Below, piece after piece: positions 1 to 8,418 of a DNA stretch of 64,000 nt. Made by a program: the position numbers and the translations under genes. Position 1 is the first letter of the stretch. The number at the start of each line of letters is the position of its first letter. Under the pieces are notes generated by a model. The model had not been told where the DNA came from and searched no databases. It worked only from the letters and a program-made list of their open reading frames with translations. The DNA comes from Flavobacterium sp. WC2421 (GTDB lineage Bacteria; Bacteroidota; Bacteroidia; Flavobacteriales; Flavobacteriaceae), in contig NZ_CP162004.1 of assembly GCF_040822115.1 (NCBI RefSeq), positions 1,550,001 through 1,614,000 on the forward strand, given 5' to 3'.

Positions 1-854
1 GTTGCAAAATAAGCAGCATGTGGTCCACCATAACCCATTGGTATTCCAAAACGTTGTGTTGTTCCTACTACTACTGCAGCTCCCATTTCACCTGGAGGCG
101 TTAGCTTTACTAGTGATAAAATATCGGCAGCAACCGCTACTTTTATTTCGTTATCATTTGCTTTTTTGATGAAGTCAGCATAATCATATACTTGACCGTA
201 TTTTCCTGGATATTGTAAAATAGCTCCAAAAAACTCTTCTGAGAAATCAAATTCTTGGTGATTTCCTATCACTAATTCTACACCAATGGGAGCAGAACGC
301 GTTTGTAAAACGGATAATGTTTGTGGTAAAATCTCTTCAGAAACGAAGAATTTACATACATTATTTTTCTTTTGATCTCTTAATCGAACATCGTATAACA
401 AAGCCATGGCTTCAGCTGCAGCGGTACTTTCATCAAGTAAAGAGGCGTTTGCAATTTCCATTCCCGTTAATTCAATAACCATGGTTTGAAAATTCAAAAT
501 AGCTTCAAGACGACCTTGAGCAATTTCGGCTTGGTATGGTGTGTAAGCGGTATACCATCCTGGGTTTTCAAAAATATTTCTTTGAATTGCTGGAGGGACA
601 ATGGTAGGGTGGTACCCTAAACCAATATAGGATGTATACACTTTGTTAGTACGACCTAATAACCGAATGTGATTTGCATATTCATATTCAGTCATAATAT
701 GCTCCAATTCCAACGGTTTCTTTAATCGAATGTCAGTAGGAATAGTTTCGAATATTAACTGATCTAAAGTTTCAACACCTATGGTTTCTAACATTTTTGG
801 TAAATCGTTTTCCCTTGGGCCTAAGTGTCTTAAAGCAAATGAGTCTGTTTTCAT
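1..854 (-). CDS. gcvP: Glycine dehydrogenase (P-protein of the glycine cleavage system), N-terminal part
   Basis: The reading frame starts at ATG 854 on the minus strand and runs off the left edge, so about 284 N-terminal residues are visible. The start MKTDSFALRHLGPRE, the segment SYIGLGYHPTIVPP, the block NPGWYTAYTPYQAEIAQGR and the run GMEIANASLLDE are hallmarks of the P-protein N-terminal half. The enzyme decarboxylates glycine with pyridoxal phosphate and passes the aminomethyl group to the H-protein. The PLP lysine lies outside the window. A -7-like element, TATTTTTG, sits at 889-896 on the minus strand. The assignment is firm. Confidence 0.96.
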   Translation of the reverse strand, partial: MKTDSFALRHLGPRENDLPKMLETIGVETLDQLIFETIPTDIRLKKPLELEHIMTEYEYANHIRLLGRTNKVYTSYIGLGYHPTIVPPAIQRNIFENPGWYTAYTPYQAEIAQGRLEAILNFQTMVIELTGMEIANASLLDESTAAAEAMALLYDVRLRDQKKNNVCKFFVSEEILPQTLSVLQTRSAPIGVELVIGNHQEFDFSEEFFGAILQYPGKYGQVYDYADFIKKANDNEIKVAVAADILSLVKLTPPGEMGAAVVVGTTQRFGIPMGYGGPHAAYFA

Positions 855-888
855 GTATATATGGTAATGTTGTGTTTTTTTAGTGGTG

Positions 889-896
889 CAAAAATA
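889..896 (-). promoter_or_regulatory. Putative -7 promoter element of gcvP
   Basis: On the minus strand this reads TATTTTTG, matching the Bacteroidota -7 consensus TAnnTTTG, and it lies 34 bases before the gcvP start. I found no well-spaced TTG (-33) partner. Confidence 0.4.
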
Positions 897-980
897 AGTA
901 TTATAAACAATCTAATTCGGGTTTTAACATTCAATTTTTATCAATTTTTCAACTAAATGTGGTATTTGCTTACAATTGAT

Positions 981-988
981 TAATTTTG
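981..988 (+). promoter_or_regulatory. Putative -7 promoter element just before the ATG at 993
   Basis: The sequence TAATTTTG ends four bases before the start codon. If it is the true -7 element, transcription would begin at or almost at the ATG and the mRNA would be leaderless. No good TTG partner is present, so confidence is modest. Confidence 0.35.
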
Positions 989-992
989 TTTA

Positions 993-1805
993 ATGATTAG
1001 CTTTAAACAACTATTGGATTTTTATATCAGAAGCAGTATTCACGTTGCACTTTCTGTATACGCATTGGTGCGAATGACGCATTTTATGTTCAACATATCG
1101 ACGGATGATCCCATGGCTTATTTTGCTTTTTTTGGGACAATCGTAGGATATAATTTTGTAAAATATGATGCTTTGGCAAGAGCCAAAAAACACACGATGC
1201 GCAAGGAGCTTAAGTTAATTGCGGTTTTGAGTTTTTTTTCTTTGATTGCTGTTGGGTATTTTTTCTTTAAATTACAACTGATTACCCAAATGGTTTCTAT
1301 TGGTGTCCTTGCTTTAACATTGCTTTATACACTTCCATTTTTCCCCAATAGAAAAAATGCTAGAAACTGGGCAGGAGTAAAAATTTATATTGTGGCTTTG
1401 TGTTGGGTAGGAGTGACGCTGGTTTTACCCTTAGTGAATGCACATATTGCACTTGGACTTGACTTTTATCTAAAATGTATTCAACGTTTTATATTGGTTT
1501 TTGTGCTGATTCTTATTTTTGAGATATTGGATTTGGCAAATGACGATCCACATCTAAAAACGGTACCACAACAAATAGGTGTGAAGCGAACAAAAATGGT
1601 AGGTTTGTTGCTATTGCTTCCTTTTTATTTTTTAGAGTTTTTAAAAAATAATTTTATTGAAGAACAATTGATTGTTAATGGAATTCTAGTTCTCGCTCTT
1701 TCATTATTTTTGGCTTTCGCCAATGAAACCCGATCTAAATATTACACTTCTTTTTGGGTGGAAAGCATTCCGATTTTTTGGTGGCTGATGGTGGTTTTCT
1801 TTTAA
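993..1805 (+). CDS. UbiA-like integral membrane protein
   Basis: This 270-residue protein is almost entirely hydrophobic with about eight predicted membrane segments. Around residues 178-195 it has EILDLANDDPHLKTVPQQIG, which resembles the second aspartate-rich motif of UbiA prenyltransferases followed by their usual K-T-(L/V)-P-x-x-x-G signature. The first motif (NDxxDxxxD) appears reduced to the region GYNFVKYDALARAKK near residue 55, with only N and D retained. It could be a diverged prenyltransferase or a non-catalytic relative. It stands alone, divergent from gcvP. The start is the first ATG. Family membership is inference from these motifs. Confidence 0.55.
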   Translation: MISFKQLLDFYIRSSIHVALSVYALVRMTHFMFNISTDDPMAYFAFFGTIVGYNFVKYDALARAKKHTMRKELKLIAVLSFFSLIAVGYFFFKLQLITQMVSIGVLALTLLYTLPFFPNRKNARNWAGVKIYIVALCWVGVTLVLPLVNAHIALGLDFYLKCIQRFILVFVLILIFEILDLANDDPHLKTVPQQIGVKRTKMVGLLLLLPFYFLEFLKNNFIEEQLIVNGILVLALSLFLAFANETRSKYYTSFWVESIPIFWWLMVVFF

Positions 1806-1855
1806 AAACAGTAGTTTTGGTGAATAGAGATCAATAATTTTCCCAGTTTGAAATA

Positions 1856-1883
1856 AAAAGACCGAAGCTCTCACTTCGGTCTT
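1856..1883 (-). terminator. Intrinsic terminator of the M3 peptidase gene
   Basis: AAGACCGAAG (1858-1867) pairs perfectly with CTTCGGTCTT (1874-1883) around a six-base loop. Read on the minus strand the stem is followed by a T-rich tract, so it ends transcription of the gene whose stop is at 1894. Confidence 0.8.
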
Positions 1884-1893
1884 AATCGGTAAT

Positions 1894-3942
1894 TTATATC
1901 AATCCAGCTCTTTTCAATAAAGCATCAGGACTTGGTTCGTGTCCTCTAAAACGTTTGTATAAAATCATTGGGTGTTCGGTGCCACCTTTTGATAGGATAT
2001 TGTCTTTGAATTTATCAGCCACTTCTTTGTTGAAAATTCCTTTTTCTTGAAAATATTCAAAAGCATCTGCGTCGAGAACTTCGGCCCATTTGTAGCTGTA
2101 GTACCCTGATGAGTATCCGCCTTGAAAGATGTGTGAAAAAGAAGTGCTCATGGCATTTTCTGCTACTTCAGGATACAATTGCGTATCGGCAAATTGTTCT
2201 GTTTCGAATGCTTTTAAATCAGTAATTGATGTAGGGTCTTGTCCATGCCATCCCATATCTAATAGTCCAAAACTCAATTGTCGCATCGTTGCCATCCCTT
2301 CTTGGAAACTGGCACTTTCTTTAATTTTAGTAACATATTCCATCGGAATCATTTCACCAGTTTGATAATGAGTAGCGAATAAAGCTAAAGCTTCCGACTC
2401 ATAACACCAGTTTTCCATGATTTGACTTGGAAGCTCTACAAAGTCCCAATATACTGATGTTCCAGATAAACTTGGATAAGTAGTATTGGCTAACATTCCA
2501 TGTAATCCATGGCCAAATTCATGAAACAAAGTGGTCACTTCATTAAAAGTTAATAAAGAAGGTTTTGTTTCAGTAGGTTTTGTGAAATTACAAACATTAG
2601 AAATATGTGGTCTTTCGTTTACGCCATCTTTAATAAATTGGGTTTTGAATGAAGTCATCCAAGCACCATTTCGTTTTCCTTTTCGAGGGAAAAAATCAGC
2701 GTAGAAAATAGCAACTAACTCCTTATTAGCATCAGTAACTTCATAAGTCACCACTTCGTCATGATATTTATCGATATCAAATATTTCAGTAAAAGTAAGT
2801 CCATATAATTTTCCAGCAATGGTAAAAGCACCCTTTAAAACTTTTTCTAGTTGAAAATACGGTTTTAGTTTTTCATCATCCAAATTAAATAATTCTTGTT
2901 TTAATTTTTCCGAATAATATGGTCCATCCCATTTTTCTAGTTGTTCAAGTCCGTCTAGTTTTTTGGCGAAAGCAGATAATTCAGCAAATTCTTTTAAAGC
3001 GGCAGGTTTGGCTTTTGCCAATAAATCATGAGAGAATGATTTTACTTTTTCAGGACTTTCGGCCATACGCTCTTCCAATACAAAATGAGCATGTGTTGCA
3101 TACCCTAAAAGTTGTGCTCTGTCAAAACGCAATTTGGCAATTTTAAGTACATTTTCCTGATTGTCAAATTCGTTGTTTTGAAAACCTTTGGCGCCAAAAG
3201 CGATTGCCATTTTCTTTCTAAGTTCACGTTTATCTGAATAAGTGACAAACGGAACATAACTTGGGTAATCTAAGGTAAAAATCCATCCATCACTATCTTG
3301 GCTCTTGGCTAGTGAACGAGCAGCTTCTATAGTTCCTTCAGGTAAGCCGGATAAGTCGCTTTCATCTATAATATGCAATTGAAACCCTTGTGTTTCTGCT
3401 AAAACATTTTCACCAAACTTAAGGCTTGTTTTAGACAGTTCTTTGTCTATTTCTCGAAGCAAGATCTTTTTGTCTTCAGGTAAATTGGCGCCATTTCTAG
3501 AGAAACCTTTGTATTTTTTGTCTAGTAATGTAGACTGTTCTGGGTTAAGGTTCAAGTTATCCTTTTGTTCGTAAATAGCTTTTACTTTTGCAAATAAATC
3601 AGCATTAAGAGTGATGTCATTGCCAAAATCAGAGAGTAAAGGAGAAACTTCTTGAGCGATTTTTTGCATTTCATCATTGGTTTCCGCCGAATTCAAATTG
3701 AAGAAAATACTGGAAAGACGATCTAGCGTATATCCACTAAAATCTAATGCCTCTATAGTATTTTGAAAAGTAGGTGTGTCATTGTTTTGGACAATAGCGT
3801 CAATTTCGGCTTTTGCCAATGCGATTCCTTCTAGAAAAGCGGGTAGATAATCTTCATTCTTTATTTTAGAAAAAGGAGCAGTATCGTATTTAGTATTGAA
3901 TTTTGAAGTTAAGACTTTCATTGTATTATAATTAGTTTTCAT
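1894..3942 (-). CDS. M3 family zinc metallopeptidase (oligopeptidase A / peptidyl-dipeptidase Dcp type)
   Basis: The protein is about 682 residues, the normal size for thimet-oligopeptidase-like enzymes. The zinc motif HEFGH is at about residue 472 and the third ligand glutamate is in WDFVELPSQIMENW about 28 residues later, as in all M3 peptidases. A cleavable signal peptide is not evident, which suggests a cytoplasmic enzyme that degrades short peptides. The frame opens at ATG 3942, but a second ATG at 3921 (protein beginning MKVLTSKF) is an equally plausible start. It is followed by a terminator. Whether it acts as PrlC or Dcp cannot be told from sequence. Confidence 0.93.
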   Translation of the reverse strand: MKTNYNTMKVLTSKFNTKYDTAPFSKIKNEDYLPAFLEGIALAKAEIDAIVQNNDTPTFQNTIEALDFSGYTLDRLSSIFFNLNSAETNDEMQKIAQEVSPLLSDFGNDITLNADLFAKVKAIYEQKDNLNLNPEQSTLLDKKYKGFSRNGANLPEDKKILLREIDKELSKTSLKFGENVLAETQGFQLHIIDESDLSGLPEGTIEAARSLAKSQDSDGWIFTLDYPSYVPFVTYSDKRELRKKMAIAFGAKGFQNNEFDNQENVLKIAKLRFDRAQLLGYATHAHFVLEERMAESPEKVKSFSHDLLAKAKPAALKEFAELSAFAKKLDGLEQLEKWDGPYYSEKLKQELFNLDDEKLKPYFQLEKVLKGAFTIAGKLYGLTFTEIFDIDKYHDEVVTYEVTDANKELVAIFYADFFPRKGKRNGAWMTSFKTQFIKDGVNERPHISNVCNFTKPTETKPSLLTFNEVTTLFHEFGHGLHGMLANTTYPSLSGTSVYWDFVELPSQIMENWCYESEALALFATHYQTGEMIPMEYVTKIKESASFQEGMATMRQLSFGLLDMGWHGQDPTSITDLKAFETEQFADTQLYPEVAENAMSTSFSHIFQGGYSSGYYSYKWAEVLDADAFEYFQEKGIFNKEVADKFKDNILSKGGTEHPMILYKRFRGHEPSPDALLKRAGLI

Positions 3943-3968
3943 TATTTGAAACGAAATATTTTGAACTA

Positions 3969-3976
3969 CAAATGTA
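3969..3976 (-). promoter_or_regulatory. Putative -7 element of the M3 peptidase gene
   Basis: On the minus strand this reads TACATTTG, a full match to TAnnTTTG, 26 bases before the ATG at 3942. No clear -33 TTG was found. Confidence 0.45.
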
Positions 3977-4153
3977 GCGATTTATAGAAAAAGGAGCGGT
4001 TAAAATTGGATTGATTTGCGCTATACCTCCTTAAAGTATTTGTGTTATAGTTATGTTATTTATTTCGTTAGAAGCGATAAAAAGCTTAAATTGTACAATT
4101 AGATTAGATTTTGAATAAGCTAATCATTAACAATTGCAAATAATATACAATAA

Positions 4154-4822
4154 ATGAATTACCAAATTATAATAAAGCGTATCGATACTGTAAATGAAGT
4201 GGAAGGGTATTGGTCTGATGAAGATTTTATTCAATTACTAGAAAAATTCAATTTTCCAGATGCGGCTACTGCAGAAAAAAAGAATTTACCAGAATTACTA
4301 GAAATGGCCATATCTGATTATGAGCCTAACGAAGCGGCTGAAATAGTGCTTACTTACAAGTTGTCTGAAGAATTAAATGAAGGGCAAATAGAGCAAATTT
4401 CTCATAATATGTTAATTGATAAAGTATGTGAAGAGTATCCCGAAATTCATTTGCAAGGGACCTTGTTTCATATCAATCAATTGCTTTTTAAAGCGTATAA
4501 TGGAAAGTTTCCTAATGCCAAAGCTTCAGTTGTTCATTTTTCAATGACGCTAGTTGATGGAGAAGTGAAAGAATTGACAGCCGAAAATGTACTGAAATTA
4601 TTGAATAATGGATTGTCTGATCGGAATTTGATAAAAAGATTGTTTGACGATCAAATGTCTAAGAACATTCCTTTCCCAGAAGCGGAAGGTATTATTTGGG
4701 AATTGAATACAGAAGATAATGTAAACTACAGTTTAGTAACTTCTGAGAACTGGATTAATAATGAAGATATAACCGCTTCAGAATTTGAAGGTATTCTAGA
4801 GGAAATAGAAGAGGAGGTATAA
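4154..4822 (+). CDS. Acidic protein of unknown function
   Basis: I do not recognise this 222-residue protein. It has no signal peptide and no membrane segment, is strongly acidic, and ends in a glutamate-rich tail (EGILEEIEEEV). The composition and length suggest a soluble cytoplasmic protein made of mixed helices and strands. It stands between two minus-strand genes and is closed by its own terminator, so it is probably monocistronic. No close Flavobacterium promoter match was seen upstream. The frame is open throughout and its codon use matches its neighbours, so it is very likely a real gene. Confidence 0.8.
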   Translation: MNYQIIIKRIDTVNEVEGYWSDEDFIQLLEKFNFPDAATAEKKNLPELLEMAISDYEPNEAAEIVLTYKLSEELNEGQIEQISHNMLIDKVCEEYPEIHLQGTLFHINQLLFKAYNGKFPNAKASVVHFSMTLVDGEVKELTAENVLKLLNNGLSDRNLIKRLFDDQMSKNIPFPEAEGIIWELNTEDNVNYSLVTSENWINNEDITASEFEGILEEIEEEV

Positions 4823-4843
4823 ACTCTAACAATTTTTTTAAAA

Positions 4844-4877
4844 CAACAAAGGCTTCCGTAATGGGAAGCCTTTGTTG
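4844..4877. terminator. Bidirectional terminator between the unknown gene and purE
   Basis: CAACAAAGGCTTCC (4844-4857) is the exact reverse complement of GGAAGCCTTTGTTG (4864-4877), a 14-bp stem with a six-base loop. It lies between two converging genes and could serve both. Confidence 0.8.
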
Positions 4878-4890
4878 CTATTAGGAGCTG

Positions 4891-5376
4891 TTATTTTTTA
4901 AGTAAACTTTCGGATGCTATGATTACGGCATCTTTTAATCCTGTTTTATATTGGATTACTTTTTCTAAAATAGCAGCATCATGACTTCCAATAATTTGAG
5001 CAGCTAGTATTCCTGCGTTTTTTGCACCGTTAAGTGCAACAGTTGCTACGGGAACGCCACCTGGCATTTGTAAAATAGAAAGAATGCTGTCCCAGCCATC
5101 AATAGAATTACTTGATTTTACAGGAACCCCAATTACAGGTAATGGAGACATTGAAGCAACCATTCCAGGTAAATGTGCGGCACCACCAGCACCAGCAATA
5201 ATTACTGAAATACCACGAGTATGTGCATTTTTACTAAAATCAAAAAGTTTCTCAGGTGTTCTATGTGCCGAAACGATATCGACTTCTGTTTCTATTTCAA
5301 ATCCTTTTAAGATTTCAATGGCTTCTTGCATTACGGGCATATCTGAGATACTTCCCATGATTATAGCTACTTTCAT
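4891..5376 (-). CDS. purE: N5-carboxyaminoimidazole ribonucleotide mutase
   Basis: The 161-residue product has the class I PurE pattern: GSISDMPVMQEA near the N-terminus, SAHRTPEK, the glycine-rich AGGAAHLPGMVAS and PVIGVPV. It converts N5-CAIR to CAIR in purine synthesis, using the product of PurK. purK lies directly upstream on the same strand, 112 bases away, so the two are probably cotranscribed with purK first. The start is the only ATG that preserves the family N-terminus. Confidence 0.97.
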   Translation of the reverse strand: MKVAIIMGSISDMPVMQEAIEILKGFEIETEVDIVSAHRTPEKLFDFSKNAHTRGISVIIAGAGGAAHLPGMVASMSPLPVIGVPVKSSNSIDGWDSILSILQMPGGVPVATVALNGAKNAGILAAQIIGSHDAAILEKVIQYKTGLKDAVIIASESLLKK

Positions 5377-5385
5377 TTTTTTATT

Positions 5386-5422
5386 ATTTAAAGATTTAAA
5401 GATTTAAGTATTTAAAGATTTC
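5386..5422. repeat. Short AT-rich tandem repeat in the purK-purE spacer
   Basis: Four octamers follow each other: ATTTAAAG twice, then ATTTAAGT, then ATTTAAAG. Downstream at 5460-5485 are the motifs AATCTTTT and CTTTTAAT, which are partly complementary. The tract may fold in the purKE mRNA or may be simple low-complexity sequence. Confidence 0.5.
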
Positions 5423-5488
5423 TATTGAAGCTTGTTTTCGAGGCAAACCAATTTTTTTAATCTTTTAATTTTTCAATCTTTTAATATA

Positions 5489-6640
5489 TTATGCGATTAC
5501 TCTTATTGTATTCTTCACGTTTTCAGCAATTCTTCTGGCTTCATTCATGTTTTGGTTTACGATAGTGACATGTCCCATTTTTCTAAAAGGACGGGTTTGT
5601 TTTTTACCGTAAATATGTGGGGTAACTCCGTTCCATCCTAAAATAGTGTCAATGTTTTCGTAAACAACATTTCCAGAAAATCCTTCTTCGCCAACTAAGT
5701 TAACCATAACTCCAGCTACTTTACTATCTGTATTTCCTAAAGGAAGATTGAGTATGGCACGAATGTGGTTTTCAAACTGAGAAGTAAAACTAGCTTCAAT
5801 AGAATAGTGTCCAGAATTGTGTGGTCTTGGTGCTACTTCATTCACTAGTATTTCATCGTCTTCTGTTTGGAACATTTCAACTGCTAATAATCCAACATGA
5901 TTGAATTTTTCAGAAACGTTTAAAGCTATAGTTCTAGCATTAGCAGCCACTTTGTCGTCAATTCGAGCAGGGCAAATTACGTATTCTACCTGATTGGCTT
6001 CCGGATGAAATTCCATTTCAACTACAGGATACGTTTTAATTTCACCAGAAGGACTGCGACAAACAATAACAGCTAATTCGTTTTTGAAAGGCACCATTTC
6101 TTCGGCAATGCATTCTACATTAGGCAGGTGATCTAAATCAGCTATTTGACGAATGACTTTTACTCCATTTCCATCATAACCAAACTCAGTACATTTCCAT
6201 ACAAATGGCAATTTTATTTTAGAATCTAAAATTTTAACTACTAGGGCTTTTAAATTGTCAAATCGCTTGAACGGGGCGGTTGGGATATTATGCTCAGCAT
6301 AAAATGCTTTTTGAATTCCTTTGTTTTGAATTAATTGTAGCGTTTTAGGCGAAGGGTATACTTTTAATCCTTCATTCTCTAGTTTTATTAAAGCTTCTAG
6401 ATTAACAAGTTCAATTTCAAAAGTAAGCACATCTACTTTTTTTCCAAAATTATAAACGGTTTCAAAATCCATTAAATCACCCTGAAAAAAATGATCACAA
6501 GCTATTCGGCTTGGCGCTTCTTCACTTGGATCTAAGACATAGGTTTGTATGTCAAATTTACGGGTATCGAATAGCATCATTTTACCCAATTGTCCACCAC
6601 CTAGAATTCCCAATTTAAAATCAGAAGAAAAATAATTCAT
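5489..6640 (-). CDS. purK: 5-(carboxyamino)imidazole ribonucleotide synthase
   Basis: The protein has the PurK opening LGILGGGQLGKMM, followed by an ATP-grasp domain with LPFVWKCTEFGYDGNG and the metal-binding stretch EILVNEVAPRPHNSGHYSIEA. It carboxylates AIR with ATP and bicarbonate to make the substrate of PurE. The frame extends upstream to 6700, but the family N-terminus and the promoter position support ATG 6640 (MNYFSSDFK, 383 residues). A -7 element lies 21 bases upstream of this start, inside the longer frame, which rules out the longer version for a transcript from that promoter. Confidence 0.95.
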   Translation of the reverse strand: MNYFSSDFKLGILGGGQLGKMMLFDTRKFDIQTYVLDPSEEAPSRIACDHFFQGDLMDFETVYNFGKKVDVLTFEIELVNLEALIKLENEGLKVYPSPKTLQLIQNKGIQKAFYAEHNIPTAPFKRFDNLKALVVKILDSKIKLPFVWKCTEFGYDGNGVKVIRQIADLDHLPNVECIAEEMVPFKNELAVIVCRSPSGEIKTYPVVEMEFHPEANQVEYVICPARIDDKVAANARTIALNVSEKFNHVGLLAVEMFQTEDDEILVNEVAPRPHNSGHYSIEASFTSQFENHIRAILNLPLGNTDSKVAGVMVNLVGEEGFSGNVVYENIDTILGWNGVTPHIYGKKQTRPFRKMGHVTIVNQNMNEARRIAENVKNTIRVIA

Positions 6641-6661
6641 TGTATTGTTATTTGTTGCGTG

Positions 6662-6669
6662 CAAAGATA
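6662..6669 (-). promoter_or_regulatory. Putative -7 element of purK
   Basis: The minus strand reads TATCTTTG, a full match to TAnnTTTG, followed by CACG and a short leader to ATG 6640. It supports the downstream start codon of purK. Confidence 0.55.
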
Positions 6670-6736
6670 CTTTTAAATGAGTAAAATAAAAAAGATACAT
6701 TTTAATATTGTTAAATAGTTGTTTGACTATTGGCTT

Positions 6737-8380
6737 CTATCTTCTAATAATTATTTTTTTTGATAATGAACCCTTATCGGTTTCGATTTTTAAAAAGTAG
6801 AATCCAGAGGGGATATTTTGAACATTAATTGAATACTGATTCCCTATTTGTGGATTGTTAAATTTAGCAATTAGTTTTCCGTCTAATGAAAATAAGGATG
6901 CTGAATAAATTTCATTCTTGTTATGTAGATTAATAGTGATTAATTCTGAGGCAGGGTTAGGATATACTATTGCCTCAGCTGGTTTTTCAAATACATTTAT
7001 TGATAAAGTACTATTAGTATAACAAGAAGGGGTAACGACATATTGGGATTTTATCAAATTGGCAATTTTATTATTTGAAAAACCAGTATTATTGGTGTAA
7101 TTATAAAAGCTTAAATCCAATGTTTGATTGCTTGTTCCAAACCAATCTTGAAGAATAGTACTAAATACTCTTCTATAATCATGTTGCACGGTTTTAATTT
7201 GGTATCCGTTGGCTGCAACTGCCTCTGAGAGATTCACATTTGTTCCCGAAATACCTGGGGTTATTGAATTGCCAAAAACAAATACAGGTGCAATTTCTCC
7301 ATGATCAGTTCCTAAACTTGCGTTTTCACCCGCTTTTCTTCCAAATTCAGAAAAGGTAACCGAAACTACATCATTTCCTAAATTTTGATTATTTAAATCA
7401 ATAATAAAAGCATTGACTGCTTCTGATAATTGAGTTAAGAGTGCTGCATGTGCTCCTAAATGTGTGGTGTCATTTGCTGCAACCTGTAAGTTATGAGTGT
7501 CAAATCCTCCTAGTTTAACTAAATAAACTTTAGTTTGAAGGCCTCCAGAAATAAATCGGGCTACAGTTTTTAGTTGATTTGCCAATGTTGTATTTGGGTA
7601 GGGTATTGAATTTGAACCTGTATTAAAGGAGTTGGATATAGTCTGAGCATAAGTATTTGTAGCAGCATCATTATTAATGATGAATTGAATTAAATCACCG
7701 TATTCTGATTTTGGAATCGCAGTAGGAGGACTTCCTCCTAATCCATTTACAACTGAATAGAATCCAGATGGAGATTGTCCCGTAATATTTAAGGACATGT
7801 TGTGTTCTACTTCACCATAGAAACCTAAAGAATTGTCGCTGTTCCCGAGCTGAATCCCTAAGGGGAAATTTGATGTTAGAAAATTAGAATAGTAATGTTC
7901 TAAAAAACGACCAATCCAACCGCTTGTTAAAGAGTTGTTTGCTGTTGTTCCATCACCACCTGTTAGCCATAAGTCAGTTGATTTAAAATGGGATTTATTT
8001 TGAAATGGATAGCCAACACCTTGAATGACTCTCATGAATCCACTGTCGTACAAGGATTTGAAGCCAGTCAATGAAGGGTGCAAACCAACTTGATCCGTAA
8101 GCGCTAATGTGGAGTCCAAATTAATGATCCCATTTGGAGCGCCAATATTATTGAGTTTGATGTTAGGGCGCAGCGAAGCATAAGTATCATACTGGTTAAT
8201 GGGTATAATTGTGTTTAAACCATCGTTGGCGCCAGATAATTGAATTAAAACGATTTTTTTAGAGATCACATCAGGACAGGTAGTCATTCCAGCTGATTTG
8301 AAAAGGGCGAAAACTTCGGAGGGAAATAATGACAATACACTAGCCGTAGAAGTTATTTGGATAAAATTTCTTCTTCTCAT
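6737..8380 (-). CDS. DUF1501 family secreted protein with T9SS sorting domain
   Basis: The 547-residue protein begins with a twin-arginine-like leader (RRRNFIQITSTASVLSLFP). The DUF1501 core follows, with IVLIQLSGANDGLNTIIPI near residue 44, GVGYP...SHFKSTDLW and VSVTFSEFGRKAGENASLGTDHGE around residue 330-350. The family resembles alkaline-phosphatase-fold sulfatases, but its activity is unknown. The last 75 residues form a type A T9SS C-terminal domain, with YPNPASELITI and the ending GFYFLKIETDKGSLSKKIIIRR. It is predicted to be exported and then secreted or attached to the cell surface. It lies 38 bases behind the DUF1800 gene, as is usual for this pair. Confidence 0.92.
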   Translation of the reverse strand: MRRRNFIQITSTASVLSLFPSEVFALFKSAGMTTCPDVISKKIVLIQLSGANDGLNTIIPINQYDTYASLRPNIKLNNIGAPNGIINLDSTLALTDQVGLHPSLTGFKSLYDSGFMRVIQGVGYPFQNKSHFKSTDLWLTGGDGTTANNSLTSGWIGRFLEHYYSNFLTSNFPLGIQLGNSDNSLGFYGEVEHNMSLNITGQSPSGFYSVVNGLGGSPPTAIPKSEYGDLIQFIINNDAATNTYAQTISNSFNTGSNSIPYPNTTLANQLKTVARFISGGLQTKVYLVKLGGFDTHNLQVAANDTTHLGAHAALLTQLSEAVNAFIIDLNNQNLGNDVVSVTFSEFGRKAGENASLGTDHGEIAPVFVFGNSITPGISGTNVNLSEAVAANGYQIKTVQHDYRRVFSTILQDWFGTSNQTLDLSFYNYTNNTGFSNNKIANLIKSQYVVTPSCYTNSTLSINVFEKPAEAIVYPNPASELITINLHNKNEIYSASLFSLDGKLIAKFNNPQIGNQYSINVQNIPSGFYFLKIETDKGSLSKKIIIRR

Positions 8381-8418
8381 GTTTTTAGTTTTTAGGTTTT
8401 TTTAATTCAGAAAAAAGG

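Noticed and set aside
6714..6731. Small AATAGT/ACTATT hairpin downstream of the DUF1501 gene
   Set aside because: The six-base AT stem has no T-run and is too weak to call a terminator.
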